Shown here: one piece after another, positions 12,714 to 24,365 of the stretch
Layout: the number at the start of each line of letters is the position of its first letter
How positions within the stretch are numbered: position 1 is the first letter of the stretch
Source of the DNA: Lomentospora prolificans
Lineage: Eukaryota; Ascomycota; Sordariomycetes; Microascales; Microascaceae
Assembly: GCA_029532625.1 (NCBI GenBank)
Contig: JARFXM010000004.1
Span: forward strand, 682,001-746,000
DNA: 64,000 nt
Reading direction: 5' to 3'
The notes under the pieces: model-generated
What the model saw: only the letters and a program-made list of their open reading frames with translations
Database searches by the model: none
What the model was told of the DNA's origin: nothing
Position numbers and translations under genes: made by a program

Positions 12714-14640
12714 ATTTCAGATGACCGTCCTCTTCTCCTCCTCTTTCTTCTCCTTCTCATTTCTGCTTCTTCTACTTCTTCATTTTGAGATGTTATTTGC
12801 TCCCTGATTTTGGTTAGATGCGATACTTCTCCATCCCTGCAACTCCATTTTTATTATCTCCATGGCAAGAGGGTCATCAAAAGGATAACGAACACTAAAC
12901 GCGAGCAAAAACAATATCACTTGATTTCATTACATTTCATGATGTTTCCACAATATCCATTTTTTTTTTGGGTAATGAATATGCCTGCCTGCCCACCATT
13001 TAACCTAGGAGCCTCGCTCACGCGTTGCGCCTAGCTTGTCCCGGAGATATCTGAACCTCAGTTGAACGTGGCGGGCGGAATATCCAAAGAGGCACTATAT
13101 CCAAGAGTCTCTCGCCAAGTTAATTTAGGTTTCTATAATTACATATCTGTTAGGTACCTCTATATTATCCGCCGCCCAGAACCCATCCCCTCCTTGTCTC
13201 TTCGCGTCCTAGTATCCAACAGCCCTCAAGCCGAAGGCAAAAAAAAATATGCTAGCAAAGGTGTGCGTATGCGTATTGATACCGACGGACGGCACAAAGG
13301 TTGCGTCGAAATGTCCCCCAACCCGGCCTTGCCTCTCAGGACCGGTATTTACTTTTTGCTCGTATATTGAAGCAGAACACATCTTGGTGTGTAAGAAGGA
13401 GAGTGTTACGAGGGAGCTGAACTGCACGACGATATTAGATGGTCCCATAGAGCCCTTGATCCCAGCGTGTTCCCAGGTGGGAGGTCTTGGGGGTTTATAT
13501 GACGGTTTCTATTTTTATATCTGCACGCGGCAGATGGACGAGGGAACGGTATATTATGGTTTTTTTTCCCTTTTCCCTCTTCTTATTCGGTTCGCTTCTC
13601 CCAGCTTGTTCGGGTTTCAGGCTTGAGATCCGGATAGAGCTTGTGAGGGCCTTGACGAAGGGGATGGTTGATGAGTATATTGACCCTGTTTTTAGAAGCG
13701 GGTTCGCGTGGTACCATTCAGGGTTCTTGGGATAACGTACGCGAGCCCGGGGGAGACAAGATTGATGATGGGAAGGAGTGTGTGCGAGATTTGGGGGGGG
13801 GGGGTTTTCCGTCTTCGCGGCTGGGTTCTGTTCAGCCGGGAGATGGCGTCTTTTGTTGTGCGCGGGGTTGAGGGGGCGGGGAGATCAATACTTGGGCAAT
13901 TCTGGACAGTTCTGTTTTCTGTGAGCTATTGTTAGATCATTGTCGACATCACGATAACGACTTGCAAAAAAAAAAAAAAAAAAAAAAAAAAATGGTGTTG
14001 CTTCTCTCACTCGGACTCCGTCTCTCTTCTTGGCTGGGCATCACTTACACTCACACCTCAGCACGTAGTATCGTGACGTGAAAAGTGGAGCAACAGAATA
14101 CGAGTGCCGATAAACTTTAATCGAATTATGCTTATAATTGGCCCATGGCGATAGGAACAGAGGGAGGGAAACTCAAGTGTCGCTACTCGTGGAAAGCGAT
14201 TCCAGGTAATATTGCGAGTGGGTTGCAAAGAAGGGTTGAATTGGCCCGGATGTAACCCACTTGGAGGCTGCCGGAGTATTTGGACGAGAGAGGAATTGAC
14301 GATGTTGATCTTCTTTGTGGAGCGGTCGCGATGTTGCTTTTCTTTTCTTTTTTCTTTTTCTCTTTTTTTTCTCTTTTTTTGTTTTCCGGCCTCGGCGGAG
14401 AGGTCGTTATTTTGGCGACGCTGCAGTTACCAGGGCAAGGTAGGACAGACCGAGGAGGACAAAGTAGAATCTAGCTTACTGATTCATCGCGATCCTGATG
14501 CTATCGTAGCTTATCAAAACAGGGTCCAAATGGCCCAAACAAATGCTAGCCCACCGTCTATGTCTATGATTCGAATCCAAATCCAATGCGCCCAGAGTTA
14601 GCCATACCATCATTATGCCGTCCATCATATCATCGTCTCT
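12714..14640. other. Intergenic, convergent 3' ends, simple repeats
   Basis: The laccase 3' flank begins with a pyrimidine-rich stretch (12728-12780). A run of 27 A lies at 13966-13992 and a T-rich tract at about 14336-14382. No coding pattern was found; small open frames at 13.2-13.9 kb have no recognisable domain or splice-supported extension. Confidence 0.6.
13966..13992. repeat. Poly-A run (27 A)
   Basis: Uninterrupted A homopolymer in intergenic DNA. It could be a retroposition scar or simple slippage; no adjacent reverse-transcribed sequence was recognised. Confidence 0.9.
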
Positions 14641-15285
14641 TCATTTTGTCGACTCTTTCTTCTTCAACTCCTTCACCAAGTCCCTTGAAGGTGTCTTCTC
14701 ATCCCGCCTATCCAATATCGCAGGGTCAAACACCTCGAGCACATCCCTCTTTACATCTGCTAACCTTCCCTCGTCCATTCCCGGTCCTCCTCCAGCCTGA
14801 TTCTCGTCCGCGAGATACAGCGGAGCAAAGTACCCGTGATCACCGGGTTCATGCTGCTGGAATACCAGCGTAGGGACCCTCTTCCCTTCCCGACTCTTCG
14901 TCTTGACCTCAGTAATTTCCGTAACGGGCTGCGAAGGCGTGCGTGGAGAGCGCACGGCAGCGGCCTCGAGATCCCGGCGCTTGGCTGCCCAGCGCCTGGT
15001 GAGGACGCAGTAGATTGTGAGGACGCTGGCGAAGAAGATGACCACCACGAGGACGACGATGATGACTATCATGGGGACGGATAGAGTGCCAGTTGTGATG
15101 AGCATGGGTTCCTCGTCAGCGGGGTTGGTGACGTCCTGCCTGGGGAGGAGGGATATCCGAGAGGAAGACCCTAGATAGGATGCTTGTATCCTTGGGAGGA
15201 GCATAGCGTTGTGAGGCAGCGCTTTGCTACCGCGATTGCATAGGGGTTGTATAGAGGTGAAAATAGAATTGGTGGAGCTCTTCAA
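14641..15285 (-). CDS. Small single-pass membrane protein, function unknown
   Basis: A single uninterrupted frame of 214 codons. After about 65 polar residues comes one strong transmembrane segment (about residues 68-95, V/I/L-rich, containing PMIVIIVVLVVVIFFA). A basic stop-transfer patch (TRRWAAKRRD) follows, then a polar tail rich in Lys, Glu and Asp that ends in a Lys-rich stretch. The basic patch after the segment suggests the tail is cytoplasmic. No catalytic motif is visible. An upstream in-frame exon with a better signal peptide cannot be excluded, since the first residues are only weakly hydrophobic. Identity unknown; that it is a gene is supported by length, codon bias toward G/C in third positions and the clear membrane topology. 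Confidence 0.6.
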   Translation of the reverse strand: MKSSTNSIFTSIQPLCNRGSKALPHNAMLLPRIQASYLGSSSRISLLPRQDVTNPADEEPMLITTGTLSVPMIVIIVVLVVVIFFASVLTIYCVLTRRWAAKRRDLEAAAVRSPRTPSQPVTEITEVKTKSREGKRVPTLVFQQHEPGDHGYFAPLYLADENQAGGGPGMDEGRLADVKRDVLEVFDPAILDRRDEKTPSRDLVKELKKKESTK

Positions 15286-17155
15286 GACTGTTATCTCGAG
15301 AGCTTAATCGACGTTGCCCCGCGTGGAAGTAAGAGCTTCAGAGATGTTTGAGAGAAAAACGAGTGTTTCTGGTCGTTATCCCACCGAGAATAAAATGAGA
15401 GGAGTAACCGGGATCCCGGCACACAATATGAAAAGAGCGAACAAAAACCTTCGGAGGTCTATGACGAGCAAAAAAGGCCCAAGAGGGAAACCCGAGGGCG
15501 GGATCGCGGGGTTCACGATACTCTATATAGCTCTCATCAGGGTGACACAGCAGACGGGCGACAACACAGCCAGTGGATTCCCAACAGTAGCTGGAAAAAA
15601 GCCGGGCTGGCAAAAAGAATGTTTGAAGCTGATCGACTCGTCGGATGAACACCCACATGAGCGAGATGGAAGAAAAAGAGGGAAAAGGGTAAAGAAAAAT
15701 GTGAGAAGAGACAAGAAACGAACAGCCAGGGTGGGAAGAGAGCCACTTCCAATCTCGGATCTTGAGCTGGAGATGCCGAAAGTTCTTTCTTTCCACCCCT
15801 AATAGCACTTGGAATAAAAAAAAACCGTTTGTAAAGCATTTAGTTTACCATTCTCGTGGGCTTCTTCTGGTTCCAGATCTGCGCCAGGATGAAGTAGCGA
15901 GATGGGATAAAATGTTACGTTCGTCCCTACTAGAGCCATTCCGCGCGGAGATTTACACATCCTGGTGATCAATAATGGTGTTTCGTCGGCCCAAGTCATT
16001 CGTGGAATTCGAACAGGGGATGTGCCTGAGTAGTGGGGGGCGATGGCTTCATCATTTCTCCTTCCGTAGAGCGTTCAATTACCCAAAGGAAGAAGAGAGA
16101 GAGACTGGACGGCGGATGAAAGCGTTGGATATGAGACGAGATCGAGGATCTACAACACTTGGTGTATTTGCCTGTGCCGGCTCTTTTGCGAATCGCGAAC
16201 TCTGAGCCTGCTGCCCGTTGCGGCGGTGTTTCTGAATGTTACCCTGTGTGGTGGATCGGCGCATGAACTAGACGGCATCTTGCAGCAGTTCTCTGAGACG
16301 GTTTAAATACCACGAGATGCCTTTCGCCTCGCGGATTGAACCCCTGCATTCGGGTTGATGCTCCATAATAGCGTCTAAGTGGGATCGTGGCTTGACGGAA
16401 ACGTCTTGGTAGACGTCATGATGCCTTTGCTGGTTGGTACCCGCAGTGTGCTGGCACGCAACCAACGCTTTGCGATGTCGCTGGCTATTGCCAATTGTGG
16501 GAAATCTGGGGCACTGGGTTCCCGGGTCTCACCGCTTGTTCCCGGGGCTCCGTAAATGGCAAAAACAAATAATGACAGCGAGACCGTCCGGGGGTCCCGC
16601 GAATTGGCGACCCTATAGTGTTGCTTGGATGAGAGGTGAAAAGTGAGAATGGGAGCATGAACGTGGCACGAGTTGGCCGAGTCTGGAACGAGGCGATGGA
16701 ATTGGTTGATGATTTTCCGGCCAGGTGCAACTCCGTTTGGGCTGAAAAGGGGAGTAAAGATGGATGCTGTTAGTCGTGCGTCGGCAACTACACCTGATGA
16801 CTAACTTATCTTAGCATTATGCGCGTGCACATCAACCAGTTATTACCATCACCAAATCCACCCAACTCGAACGCGTCAAAAAGTTCAGACGACGATGAGA
16901 GCAATCTTTAGCCGCTTAAGAACGACTAGGATCCCCCATTCAATTGCTGGGTAAATCGCCATACGCAGAGAGACAAGATAAGCAAAATCAGCCACAATTG
17001 ATTGAAAGGCGTATCAAACGCGATTGCCTGCCCGTGCCCACCGCCAATCCCACCACTCACCGGGGGCAACTGCGCTGACACCTCTCTCCCCTTCTCTCAG
17101 AGACGGCACAAACGCACACACCACCCACGCGCACATCTCATCCCACCTACTCGTC
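15286..17155. other. Divergent intergenic region
   Basis: Lies between the minus-strand membrane protein and the plus-strand ureidoglycolate lyase, so it should hold both promoters. CTATATAG at 15523-15530 reads as a TATA-like element for the minus gene, about 240 bases before its start. Overlapping open frames of about 160 codons on both strands at 15.3-15.8 kb have no domain and look like chance. Nothing else was recognised. Confidence 0.5.
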
Positions 17156-18115
17156 ATGCCTCTCCAAGTGTCCATCGGGCAGTTCTCCCTCACAGTCCCC
17201 GCCCAACCACTCACAGCCTCCTCTTTCGCCCCCTTTGGCGATGTGATCGAGAACCCCCGCCGCCAGCTCCTGCCCCCCATCGCAGGGTCCTCAGTCACCT
17301 CCCAGCTGCCCTACAACGCCGTATCAGCCAACCAAGGCACTGCCATAAAGTACCAGCATGTGTCGCGCCCGCGGGAGCTCTACGCCCAGGCGCCCAGCCG
17401 AGTCCCCGCAGAGATGGTCATCAACATGTTCGTCTGCAGATCGCGGCCCCTGCATCCCGTGTCCGTGCCGGCTCCCACGCGAGACGAGCAGAGCTCCAAG
17501 AAGAAAAAGGTGACGGCCGATGCGCAGACGCAAACGGGAGACTACCCTGCTCTTTTGCACGAGGACGTCCGCCCGTCTGATATCCCCTCTGATGACGATC
17601 AGTCACTCATCGAGGAGCTCGCGTCTGTGCCGAAGCCCGTTCCTAAACCTATTTCTTTGCCCGAGCCGCGGAACCATCAGTTCTCGGTAACCATCTTGGA
17701 GAGGCATCCGTATACGAGCCAGACGTTTATTCCGCTGTCTTCGCCGAGGAAGAAGGCCTCGTACCTTGTTATCGTGGCCCCTACGCTGCCCAACATGCCG
17801 GATTATCCCGCCATGCCCACACCGCGGGGCAAGGGGCTGCCGGGTCCGGGACTCCCGGATCTCAAGAGGTTGAAGGCGTTTATCGCGTCTGGAGACCAGG
17901 CAGTGACGTACGGTGCGGGCACCTGGCATGCCCCGATGGTGGTGCTGGGAAAGCCGGAGGATAAGGTGGATTTCGTTGTAGTGCAATTTGCGAACGGGGT
18001 AGGCTCGGAAGACTGCCAGGAGGTGGTACTACAATCGGAGGCACCCGAAGGAGGTGGTGTTAATGTCGAGATTAGGGGGGACTGGGAACTTGAGAACATA
18101 CAGGCGAAGTTATAA
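17156..18115 (+). CDS. DAL3: Ureidoglycolate lyase (allantoin/purine catabolism)
   Basis: One exon, 319 residues. The family converts ureidoglycolate to glyoxylate and urea in the last step of allantoin use. Conserved segments visible: ASSFAPFGDVIE near the start, a central LERHPYTSQTFIPL block, and YGAGTWHAPMVVLG followed by DFVVVQFANG near the end, which together form the cupin-like active-site barrel. Between the first and second blocks is a charged, low-complexity insert (about residues 120-185: KKKKVT, SDDDQ, PKPVPKP), which makes this protein longer than the roughly 195-residue yeast enzyme. The start at MPLQVSIGQ is preferred: the open frame continues 44 codons upstream, but those codons are His/Pro-rich and unlike the family. 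Confidence 0.9.
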   Translation: MPLQVSIGQFSLTVPAQPLTASSFAPFGDVIENPRRQLLPPIAGSSVTSQLPYNAVSANQGTAIKYQHVSRPRELYAQAPSRVPAEMVINMFVCRSRPLHPVSVPAPTRDEQSSKKKKVTADAQTQTGDYPALLHEDVRPSDIPSDDDQSLIEELASVPKPVPKPISLPEPRNHQFSVTILERHPYTSQTFIPLSSPRKKASYLVIVAPTLPNMPDYPAMPTPRGKGLPGPGLPDLKRLKAFIASGDQAVTYGAGTWHAPMVVLGKPEDKVDFVVVQFANGVGSEDCQEVVLQSEAPEGGGVNVEIRGDWELENIQAKL

Positions 18116-18845
18116 GCGAATACCACAGTCCCTGAATCAATAGCTGCATATAGACATGGTGTCAAGGTACACGGATTGGCATATTACGCAAATTAACCAT
18201 ACCATTATTATCTTGAACCTGGAGGCGGCTGTCTATCCCCATCTCGTACAGCCACGTTGAATCCCAGGCGCAGGGCTCAGAAAGAGCCGAGATCTGCTCG
18301 GGGAATTTTGTAGATGCTCTCTAGTCGTGCTTCTATTACATGAAGCCAGCCCACATGCTGGCTTTGGCTACTGTAGAGAGGTGCATCCAATAGGTGATTC
18401 AGGAACGTAAATTGCGATATAGAAGTCGCACCCATGGGGTCTTCCCTTTCCCCCTTCAGAACAGCATCTTGACTTCTACCAGCCATCCAAGTAATGGAGA
18501 ACCACTAACCTACTCACATATAATATATCTCGAGATAACCGGTATCTTGAATATCGCCGCTTCCTCGAGTATCGTTCCGACCTTATATTTGATATTCTAT
18601 AAATCCTGGTCTGTACTAAATCCTAATTTTGACCGTCATGCTCAGCGGCCTGAAGCGGCACTAGTAAACTAATCGTACTTATCGTCGTGGGCGAATGCGT
18701 CCGTATGGATGCCAGAGACAGACAAGTCTAGTAACGGCCCTAGTAGCAACCTTCCAGACCTACAAGAGCCTTTTTCTTTCTGTCTTCTTCTTCTTCTTCT
18801 TCTTCTTCTTCTTCTTCTTCTTCTTCTTCTTCTTCTTCTTCTTTT

Positions 18846-18880
<35 letters not shown>

Positions 18881-20370
18881 CGGTGCGGGTTTTTACCCCT
18901 TTATCTATCTCTGGCTTTGCTCGAAAATTTGTCACTAAATAAGTTGGGAAAGCTCTGTATGCAGCCGAGTGAGATTAGTACTGTCATGAGCTCCCACCCC
19001 TGACTCGAGTGTGGCGATCCGAATGGATGAGGGTGTTCGAAGGGATATGACGAGTGTCTGCACGTTTCCTGGGCTGAAATCCCTCGGCCTTTTTTATGTG
19101 CAAGGAGGCGTTCATCACCGGTGTTCCGTGATGCAACGGCCAGAAAAAACACCTACATAGCTGGCCGTCGGCGGCACATTATCTTCTGCCGTTAACGCTA
19201 TCTCGGCGACATCTCTACTTATACAGAGATATCTCTTTCATGTCACCAGGGACTGGCTGTGATTCTGCGAAATCAACTCTTGGCGAACAGTCAACAATCG
19301 ACTCGCCCCGAATGAATGCGTGGTTAGACACACACGAGAACTATCTATTTGGTGGGCATGATACCTACTCACGTTCGCTGTGTAATCCCGGCTTAATCTT
19401 AGAACGCTCAGATGGGGAGTGCTGTCAGCTTCCATGGACATTTTTCTTGTCTTTTGCTCCCCCAAACTCTATGCCAACCGGTGTCGATTGTGGAAGAGCC
19501 GCATAGTAATACTTCCTGACCCAGCGGCACCCAATCTTATATATATTGCCGAGATCTTCAATACAAATAACCGGAATATTTCCTCTTCTTTCGATCTGGT
19601 GGCAGATAGACATTGTATCAAGTCCAGAAAACAAGCAAAGTCTCTCTTGCATTAATTAGGCCATGGAGTCACTGAGAGCGGAAAGAGACAACTCTACGAG
19701 TATTCAGTTGCAACGGTCGACAAGGCCTGGTCCTGCTAGAAAGAACCGGGATGGCTTGGGCATCGAAATGCGTAAGTAACCTGCCATTGATGCAATGGAT
19801 CGAATTCAATTCATGCGCGTACTTCACAAGTCAAGAACTCGCACCTGCTCATGTAAAGCCCTCTGCCGCCCATCAATCTCTCGGCTACGGACACCTACCA
19901 CTGTCTGCTATAGATCTTACGAACTCTAAACATGCCCTCGACGACACCCTATCGGGCGGCCCGCTCCCCACATAAGATTGGTGGGGAATGAGACAGGCAA
20001 GCTTGCAGTTGGCAGTGATGGAGGCCCTTTGTCTTCTCATCTGGCAAAACCTTGGGCCTTATCACTCGGAGTAGCGTGCTCCAGTCGATTGCAGCAAGCT
20101 TTTCGTAGAAATATAATGTGGGGGAAGTCTACATGTCGAAATACTAAATAGGCAGGATAATTCATGAATATGGCTACCAATTTCTATCAATTACATAGAG
20201 ACATAGGAGTGAAAATCTGTAAAGCCAGGAAACATCCATCCTATAGTTTGAATGCTGTCTATACGGAACCAAGTAGTCTTGTGTCTATTCTTTATAAGAA
20301 ATATCTTAACAATTGTGATGCTCTAATTATTTGTTATAGGGGGATAACCAACTTCTCTTCTTAATAAAAA
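18116..20370. other. Intergenic, contains long CTT microsatellite
   Basis: No coding pattern was found. Besides the CTT/T tract (separate entry), the right half (about 19.98-20.37 kb) becomes AT-rich and leads into a degenerate tandem array. Small open frames near 19.2-19.6 kb run on both strands and have no domain. Confidence 0.5.
18783..18878. repeat. CTT microsatellite followed by T(31)
   Basis: About 20 copies of CTT/TTC (18783-18843) followed by a short interruption and 31 consecutive T (18848-18878). Long coding frames across it (poly-Leu, poly-Phe or poly-Arg) are artefacts of the repeat. Confidence 0.95.
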
Positions 20371-20875
20371 ACCTTCCTTAACAGCTATAGTTATCTTCCT
20401 ATCATGGGAAGTGAGATGATTGTACATCCTCTCTCTATAAGAGATATTTTACTTAATAACTAGGATCCTTTACTTAGTACTTCTATTCTCCACAAGGAAT
20501 ACCTTCCTTAGATACTATAATGCCTACCTATTGGAGGTGATGGGACAATCCTGCCTCCCCTCTCACGAGAAATACCTTCCCTAGTAATTATGATTCTATA
20601 CTAAGGAGGCGAGTTAAGATGACCCTACCTCCCCTCTCCATATGAGAACCCAATTGCTATTCCCTGTATAAGAGGAGGTGAACTCGTCCTGTCTTCTTTC
20701 TTTAGAAGAGTCTCCTTCCCTAGTAACTATGATTGCCTACTTATTAGAGGAGGAAGGATGAACCTGCATCCTTCAATCGTGAAATACACCTTCCCCAATA
20801 ACTGCAATTACCTACTTATTAGAGGAGGAAGAATGAACCTGCCTCCTTCAATCGTGAAATACACCTTCCCTAACC
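20371..20875. repeat. Degenerate minisatellite, about 63-75 base units
   Basis: The block CCTTCC(C/T)TA recurs at about 20371, 20511, 20573, 20714, 20789 and 20864. It is followed in each unit by a CCTA(C/T)TTATTAGAGGAGG-like segment and CTGCCTCC. The last three starts are exactly 75 apart and the units are nearly identical; earlier spacings are 63 and 140 (two units). The whole stretch is AT-rich. Confidence 0.75.
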
Positions 20876-21922
20876 AGCGATATATCCAATTTAGGTAGCG
20901 TCTATCTGATTCACTAAACTCCTTTCTAATCCAGGATCACCCTAAGCTCAACTATATAAAGGACCTTTTCCACCTCAAAAATCCACTTTGACTCTTCCCC
21001 TTTCACCTCCATTACCCAGCTACTAGTATAAGGTTAACCTATAGCCACCTCCCAAGGGCTCCACTACCCCTTGGAAGCCATAAAACATTCTAAGTATTAC
21101 TACCCCTTTCAGTACCAGCCCTCAGAGTAATAATTCCTCATCCATCAATAATCTTGTCCCTTCTAACAGTCTTAAAGAAGAGTTTTTCCCTTGAAGACAG
21201 GATGGACTCTAGGACTTCTACCCGAGGTGTCCTATACCTCTATAGACACTCTAAAGAGTGCTGTCTCTACTTCACACGATGGTAAAGCGGTAAGTCCACA
21301 AAAGTTCATGTAAGCCTAGTTCTTAAACTAACGACAAATAGACAGCTAAAGGCCACGAGAGGACTAGAGGACTGTCACTCTCTCTGCTTCTTCAACTCTT
21401 TTATACTCGTCAAGAGGACATCGATTCAGCCAAAGAACTCCTACAGATAAGATATCGAAGCTCCACATATGAATCAGGCCATAAGCATCCTACTCTTCCA
21501 CTGCAAACAATGACTGAACAGAGTTTCCTATGGCCTTTACTTACAATTACTGTCGCTCACCAAAAAATCCTGCCTACCCCATTGCGTCGACTTGACCGAT
21601 TGGGTCCTTGAGCTCGTCGTTCGTTGCGGGGCCAGGAGCGGGGCCGTCTTGGCATTCGGCCAGCCGCACCCATCGCATGCCCTGTCTTGTATTTTGCAGC
21701 CAGCCAGCTCGCATCAGCCAGCTCCAGCTCCAGCGAATTGGCCAGCTGGCTGATCTAACACACACCGAGCCGGCGCCGGTCTTCCACACCTACAAAGCAA
21801 CCCCGAAGTTGCCCAACACACGGGTTCCCGGTCGTCCCGCCAGAGTCGAAACACACTTGATCAAACCCATTAATAGAAATTGCCGCCCCGCCAAGTGGCA
21901 GAGTTCAAGGCAGGATTAATTC
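20876..21922. other. AT-rich decayed sequence with gene-like relics
   Basis: No intact gene. The plus strand has a textbook intron-like stretch near 21292-21344 (GTAAGT, GTAAGC, CTAAC, AAATAG). The minus strand at about 21398-21503 reads, with breaks, DAYG then MWSFDIL, resembling kinase subdomain IX (DMWSFGIL). Both suggest a decayed gene but cannot be joined into one. Confidence 0.3.
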
Positions 21923-22060
21923 CGAAGAATCTCCACCTGAGGAAGCCACGAAGAGCCTCCATTAAGGAAACTGCAAAGAATCACCAACAAGGAAGTCACA
22001 AAGTGTCTTTTTTTTAAGGAAGTTGCGAAGAACCCCTCCAGCTAGAGAAGTCACAATCTC
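21923..22060. repeat. Degenerate tandem repeat, about 26-base unit, five copies
   Basis: Units begin CGAAGAATC, CGAAGAGCC, CAAAGAATC, CAAAGTGTC and CGAAGAACC at about 21923, 21949, 21974, 21999 and 22026. Each ends in a GGAAG(T/C)(C/T)(A/G)C-like segment. Spacing is 25-27 bases. Confidence 0.7.
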
Positions 22061-23356
22061 CAAGCCTACACACCTTGGTATGCTCTTCCTTTTTCGCTAC
22101 ACACTAGGAGGGAAGGTACGAATCTAAATATCCTAATGCTGCTTCACGAAAATCTCATGTTATTTAACAACAGAGCTATTCCAAATCTCCCTTTCCCCCT
22201 CTCTACTCGAGTGTTTCATAGAGGCCAGCATCTCTTCGGTGCGCGATCTCGGTCCACCTGGACGCTTACGGCCCTTGTTCCTCTACTAGCTCCCGCTGTT
22301 TCGCGGTTGGTTCGCCTTTCGTTTCCCTTGGATTTGGCTAATAATTTTGCTCAGTAGATCTCTCCCGCTCTTCTGGGGTTGTTACAATAATATGCCCGCC
22401 ATTCGGTGGAGACTGTTCGGACACTGGTCCTCGAGCAGGTGGCCGGCAATCTAACTGTCGGCGCATTGCCATTTCAGATACATTTACTCGGCTAGTCACA
22501 GCCTGGCTACAGCAAATACCAGGCATGCTACTTCTACTAAACTATGTAAGTGATGGCAAATCACCCTCTACTCCTCTCTTCTACACTGCTGGTCCCTAGT
22601 CAATGCTAATTCATCATTGTAGCCTTGCCTTATTTATATAATAAATCATTCCTTTCGGACGATAGTAACTCGCCTCATCAGTACCCGGAATGAAAAGTTC
22701 AGCTATTCAAAAAAGAAAATTATGAACAAGGTACAAGACCCCTGAGCCGCGGCTCTTGGCCAGCTGTCTTGAGGTCACTGGTGTTATTTAGTGCGTCCTT
22801 TTAGGGCGGATAATGACACTGCACTTGAAGACGCTGAGAGCTGGTCGTCCAGTAACTGGCAAATGGGAAAGGCATCAGCTCTTTCAAGAATTTCTCAAAC
22901 TCGGACATTTCATTTACTATAAGGCCGTCTCGCCTCTCTCGAGAAAGCGGCCCCGTTGCTCCACCCGGCTGGACGACGGTAAGGCCCTCTCTGCTGCAGC
23001 ACGCCGGTCCACTCTTCCCCCGACCCCTACGTTGCCGCGCCCGCCTCCACTCCGGCGGCTGGTGGCAGTGTGCGTCGTCCTGGTAATCTCGCCGTTGTTA
23101 AGGATTCGGGCCTATAAATACATCAAGTATGCTCTTAATACTCCCTATACCTTGATTCTAGAGAGGAATATTAACCTTACTCTTAGTGACTCCCTACCTT
23201 GTGAAGTTTTGCAACCCTACCTTCAGTTCAACAAAGGGACACTGAATCACTATATATAGCACGTTATCGTGCAGCTCCAGTGCAGGTTCACCCTATGCGC
23301 TGGGCACTCAAAAGTCAAGGAGGTTCAGTTATACGGATGATTAGTCCAGACTTCTC
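22061..23356. other. Intergenic, nothing recognised
   Basis: One open frame of 148 codons on the plus strand (22813-23259) has no domain and a Pro/Arg-rich middle that looks like out-of-frame GC-rich sequence. No repeats or RNA genes were recognised. Confidence 0.45.
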
Positions 23357-24172
23357 TGGCCAAGGTGACAGGGAACAAAGCTAAGGCCAATGTTGTAGCC
23401 CCAGCTGGGAAGGCCCACGATGGCCTGGTCAAGCTGGAATTGTCCAGCTGGACCAGAGTCATTGTGGATGAATTTACCTTCCTAGCCCCCATCACTAGGC
23501 TACCATTATAATATTCACAGCAGCCTGACCCAGCTTGTGTTATAGCTAGGCCTGGGTCGTCGTGGATGAGTATACCTTCCTAGAACCCATCGCAAAAGCA
23601 GTTGTGGACAATACAACTGCGAGTCACACAGCAGCCTAACCAAGCTTGGATCCAATAACTGGGTCTGGGTCATGATGGATGAATACATCTTCCCAGACCA
23701 TGCCAGTTCAATCCCTTAGTCTTTCAGAACACAGGGGCACAGTAATATCAACTCTGCAGTCCTGAAAGAATGCCCATACTCTTACTTAGTATGACTGGAC
23801 ACCAATAAGGATTAGGGACGCCTGCCACACCAATGGCTCCAATGGTCACCGCCCGCCAAGTCGCGCAGATGCACCATAGGGCCATTAGTGTAAAAATTGA
23901 CCCTGCCGACAGCAATGAGGCCCTCAACTCCTCGTTGCTCAAACACAATGTAGGTAGCTTGTCTGACAGGCACTACGATTTTGGTACAGCGATCCCTGGG
24001 TCCTTCCCTATCATCGGCAAGATGAAGGTCACCCGGGGTACCAGAATCGAAGAGGCCCTGGATGATTACATCCTTACCTCACAAAGTGTTTCCGAGGGGG
24101 TCAATGGCAAGGCCATCGATGGCATCCAGCGCCATCGGTTCCTCAAATCCATTTTCCTGCTCTCTCAAGGGA
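23357..24172 (+). pseudogene. Decayed fragments of the SNF2 half of the neighbouring DNMT5 gene
   Basis: Plus-strand sequence matches the minus-strand SNF2 ORF at 26218-30039. Positions 23357-23490 correspond to the lysine-rich linker and Walker B region (KAHDGL, then SWTRVIVDEFTF against SWTRVVVDEYTF). Two further partial copies of the Walker B segment follow at about 23550-23640 and 23660-23700. Positions 23832-24172 match the region just before the RING domain (MAPMVTARQVA through HRFLKS) at roughly 97% nucleotide identity over 340 bases. Sequence between these blocks is missing or unrecognisable, and no complete domain remains. Confidence 0.85.
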
Positions 24173-24365
24173 CATCTAATTGGCCAAGTATGTCTGCAAG
24201 GCGCTCGGTAACATGCGACACCCTCGATTCCTAAAGCCGGAAGAGAAGAGGCATCAGATGGCCATTCTCTATTCTCGCCTAACTCTGAGAAATCACCATT
24301 CTATCGAAATAAGGGTGAACGGTATGAAAAGACAAGGAGTATCTTCTAAACGGAACACCGGAAAA

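Noticed and set aside
15314..15808. Open frames of 162 (plus) and 156 (minus) codons
   Set aside because: Same DNA on both strands, no domain, and located in the likely promoter of the membrane protein gene.
18669..19003. Long frames on both strands with poly-Arg, poly-Phe or poly-Leu
   Set aside because: They are translations of the CTT microsatellite and T run.
20100..22060. LTR retrotransposon
   Set aside because: AT-rich and repetitive, but no LTR pair, primer-binding site or polymerase motif could be recognised.
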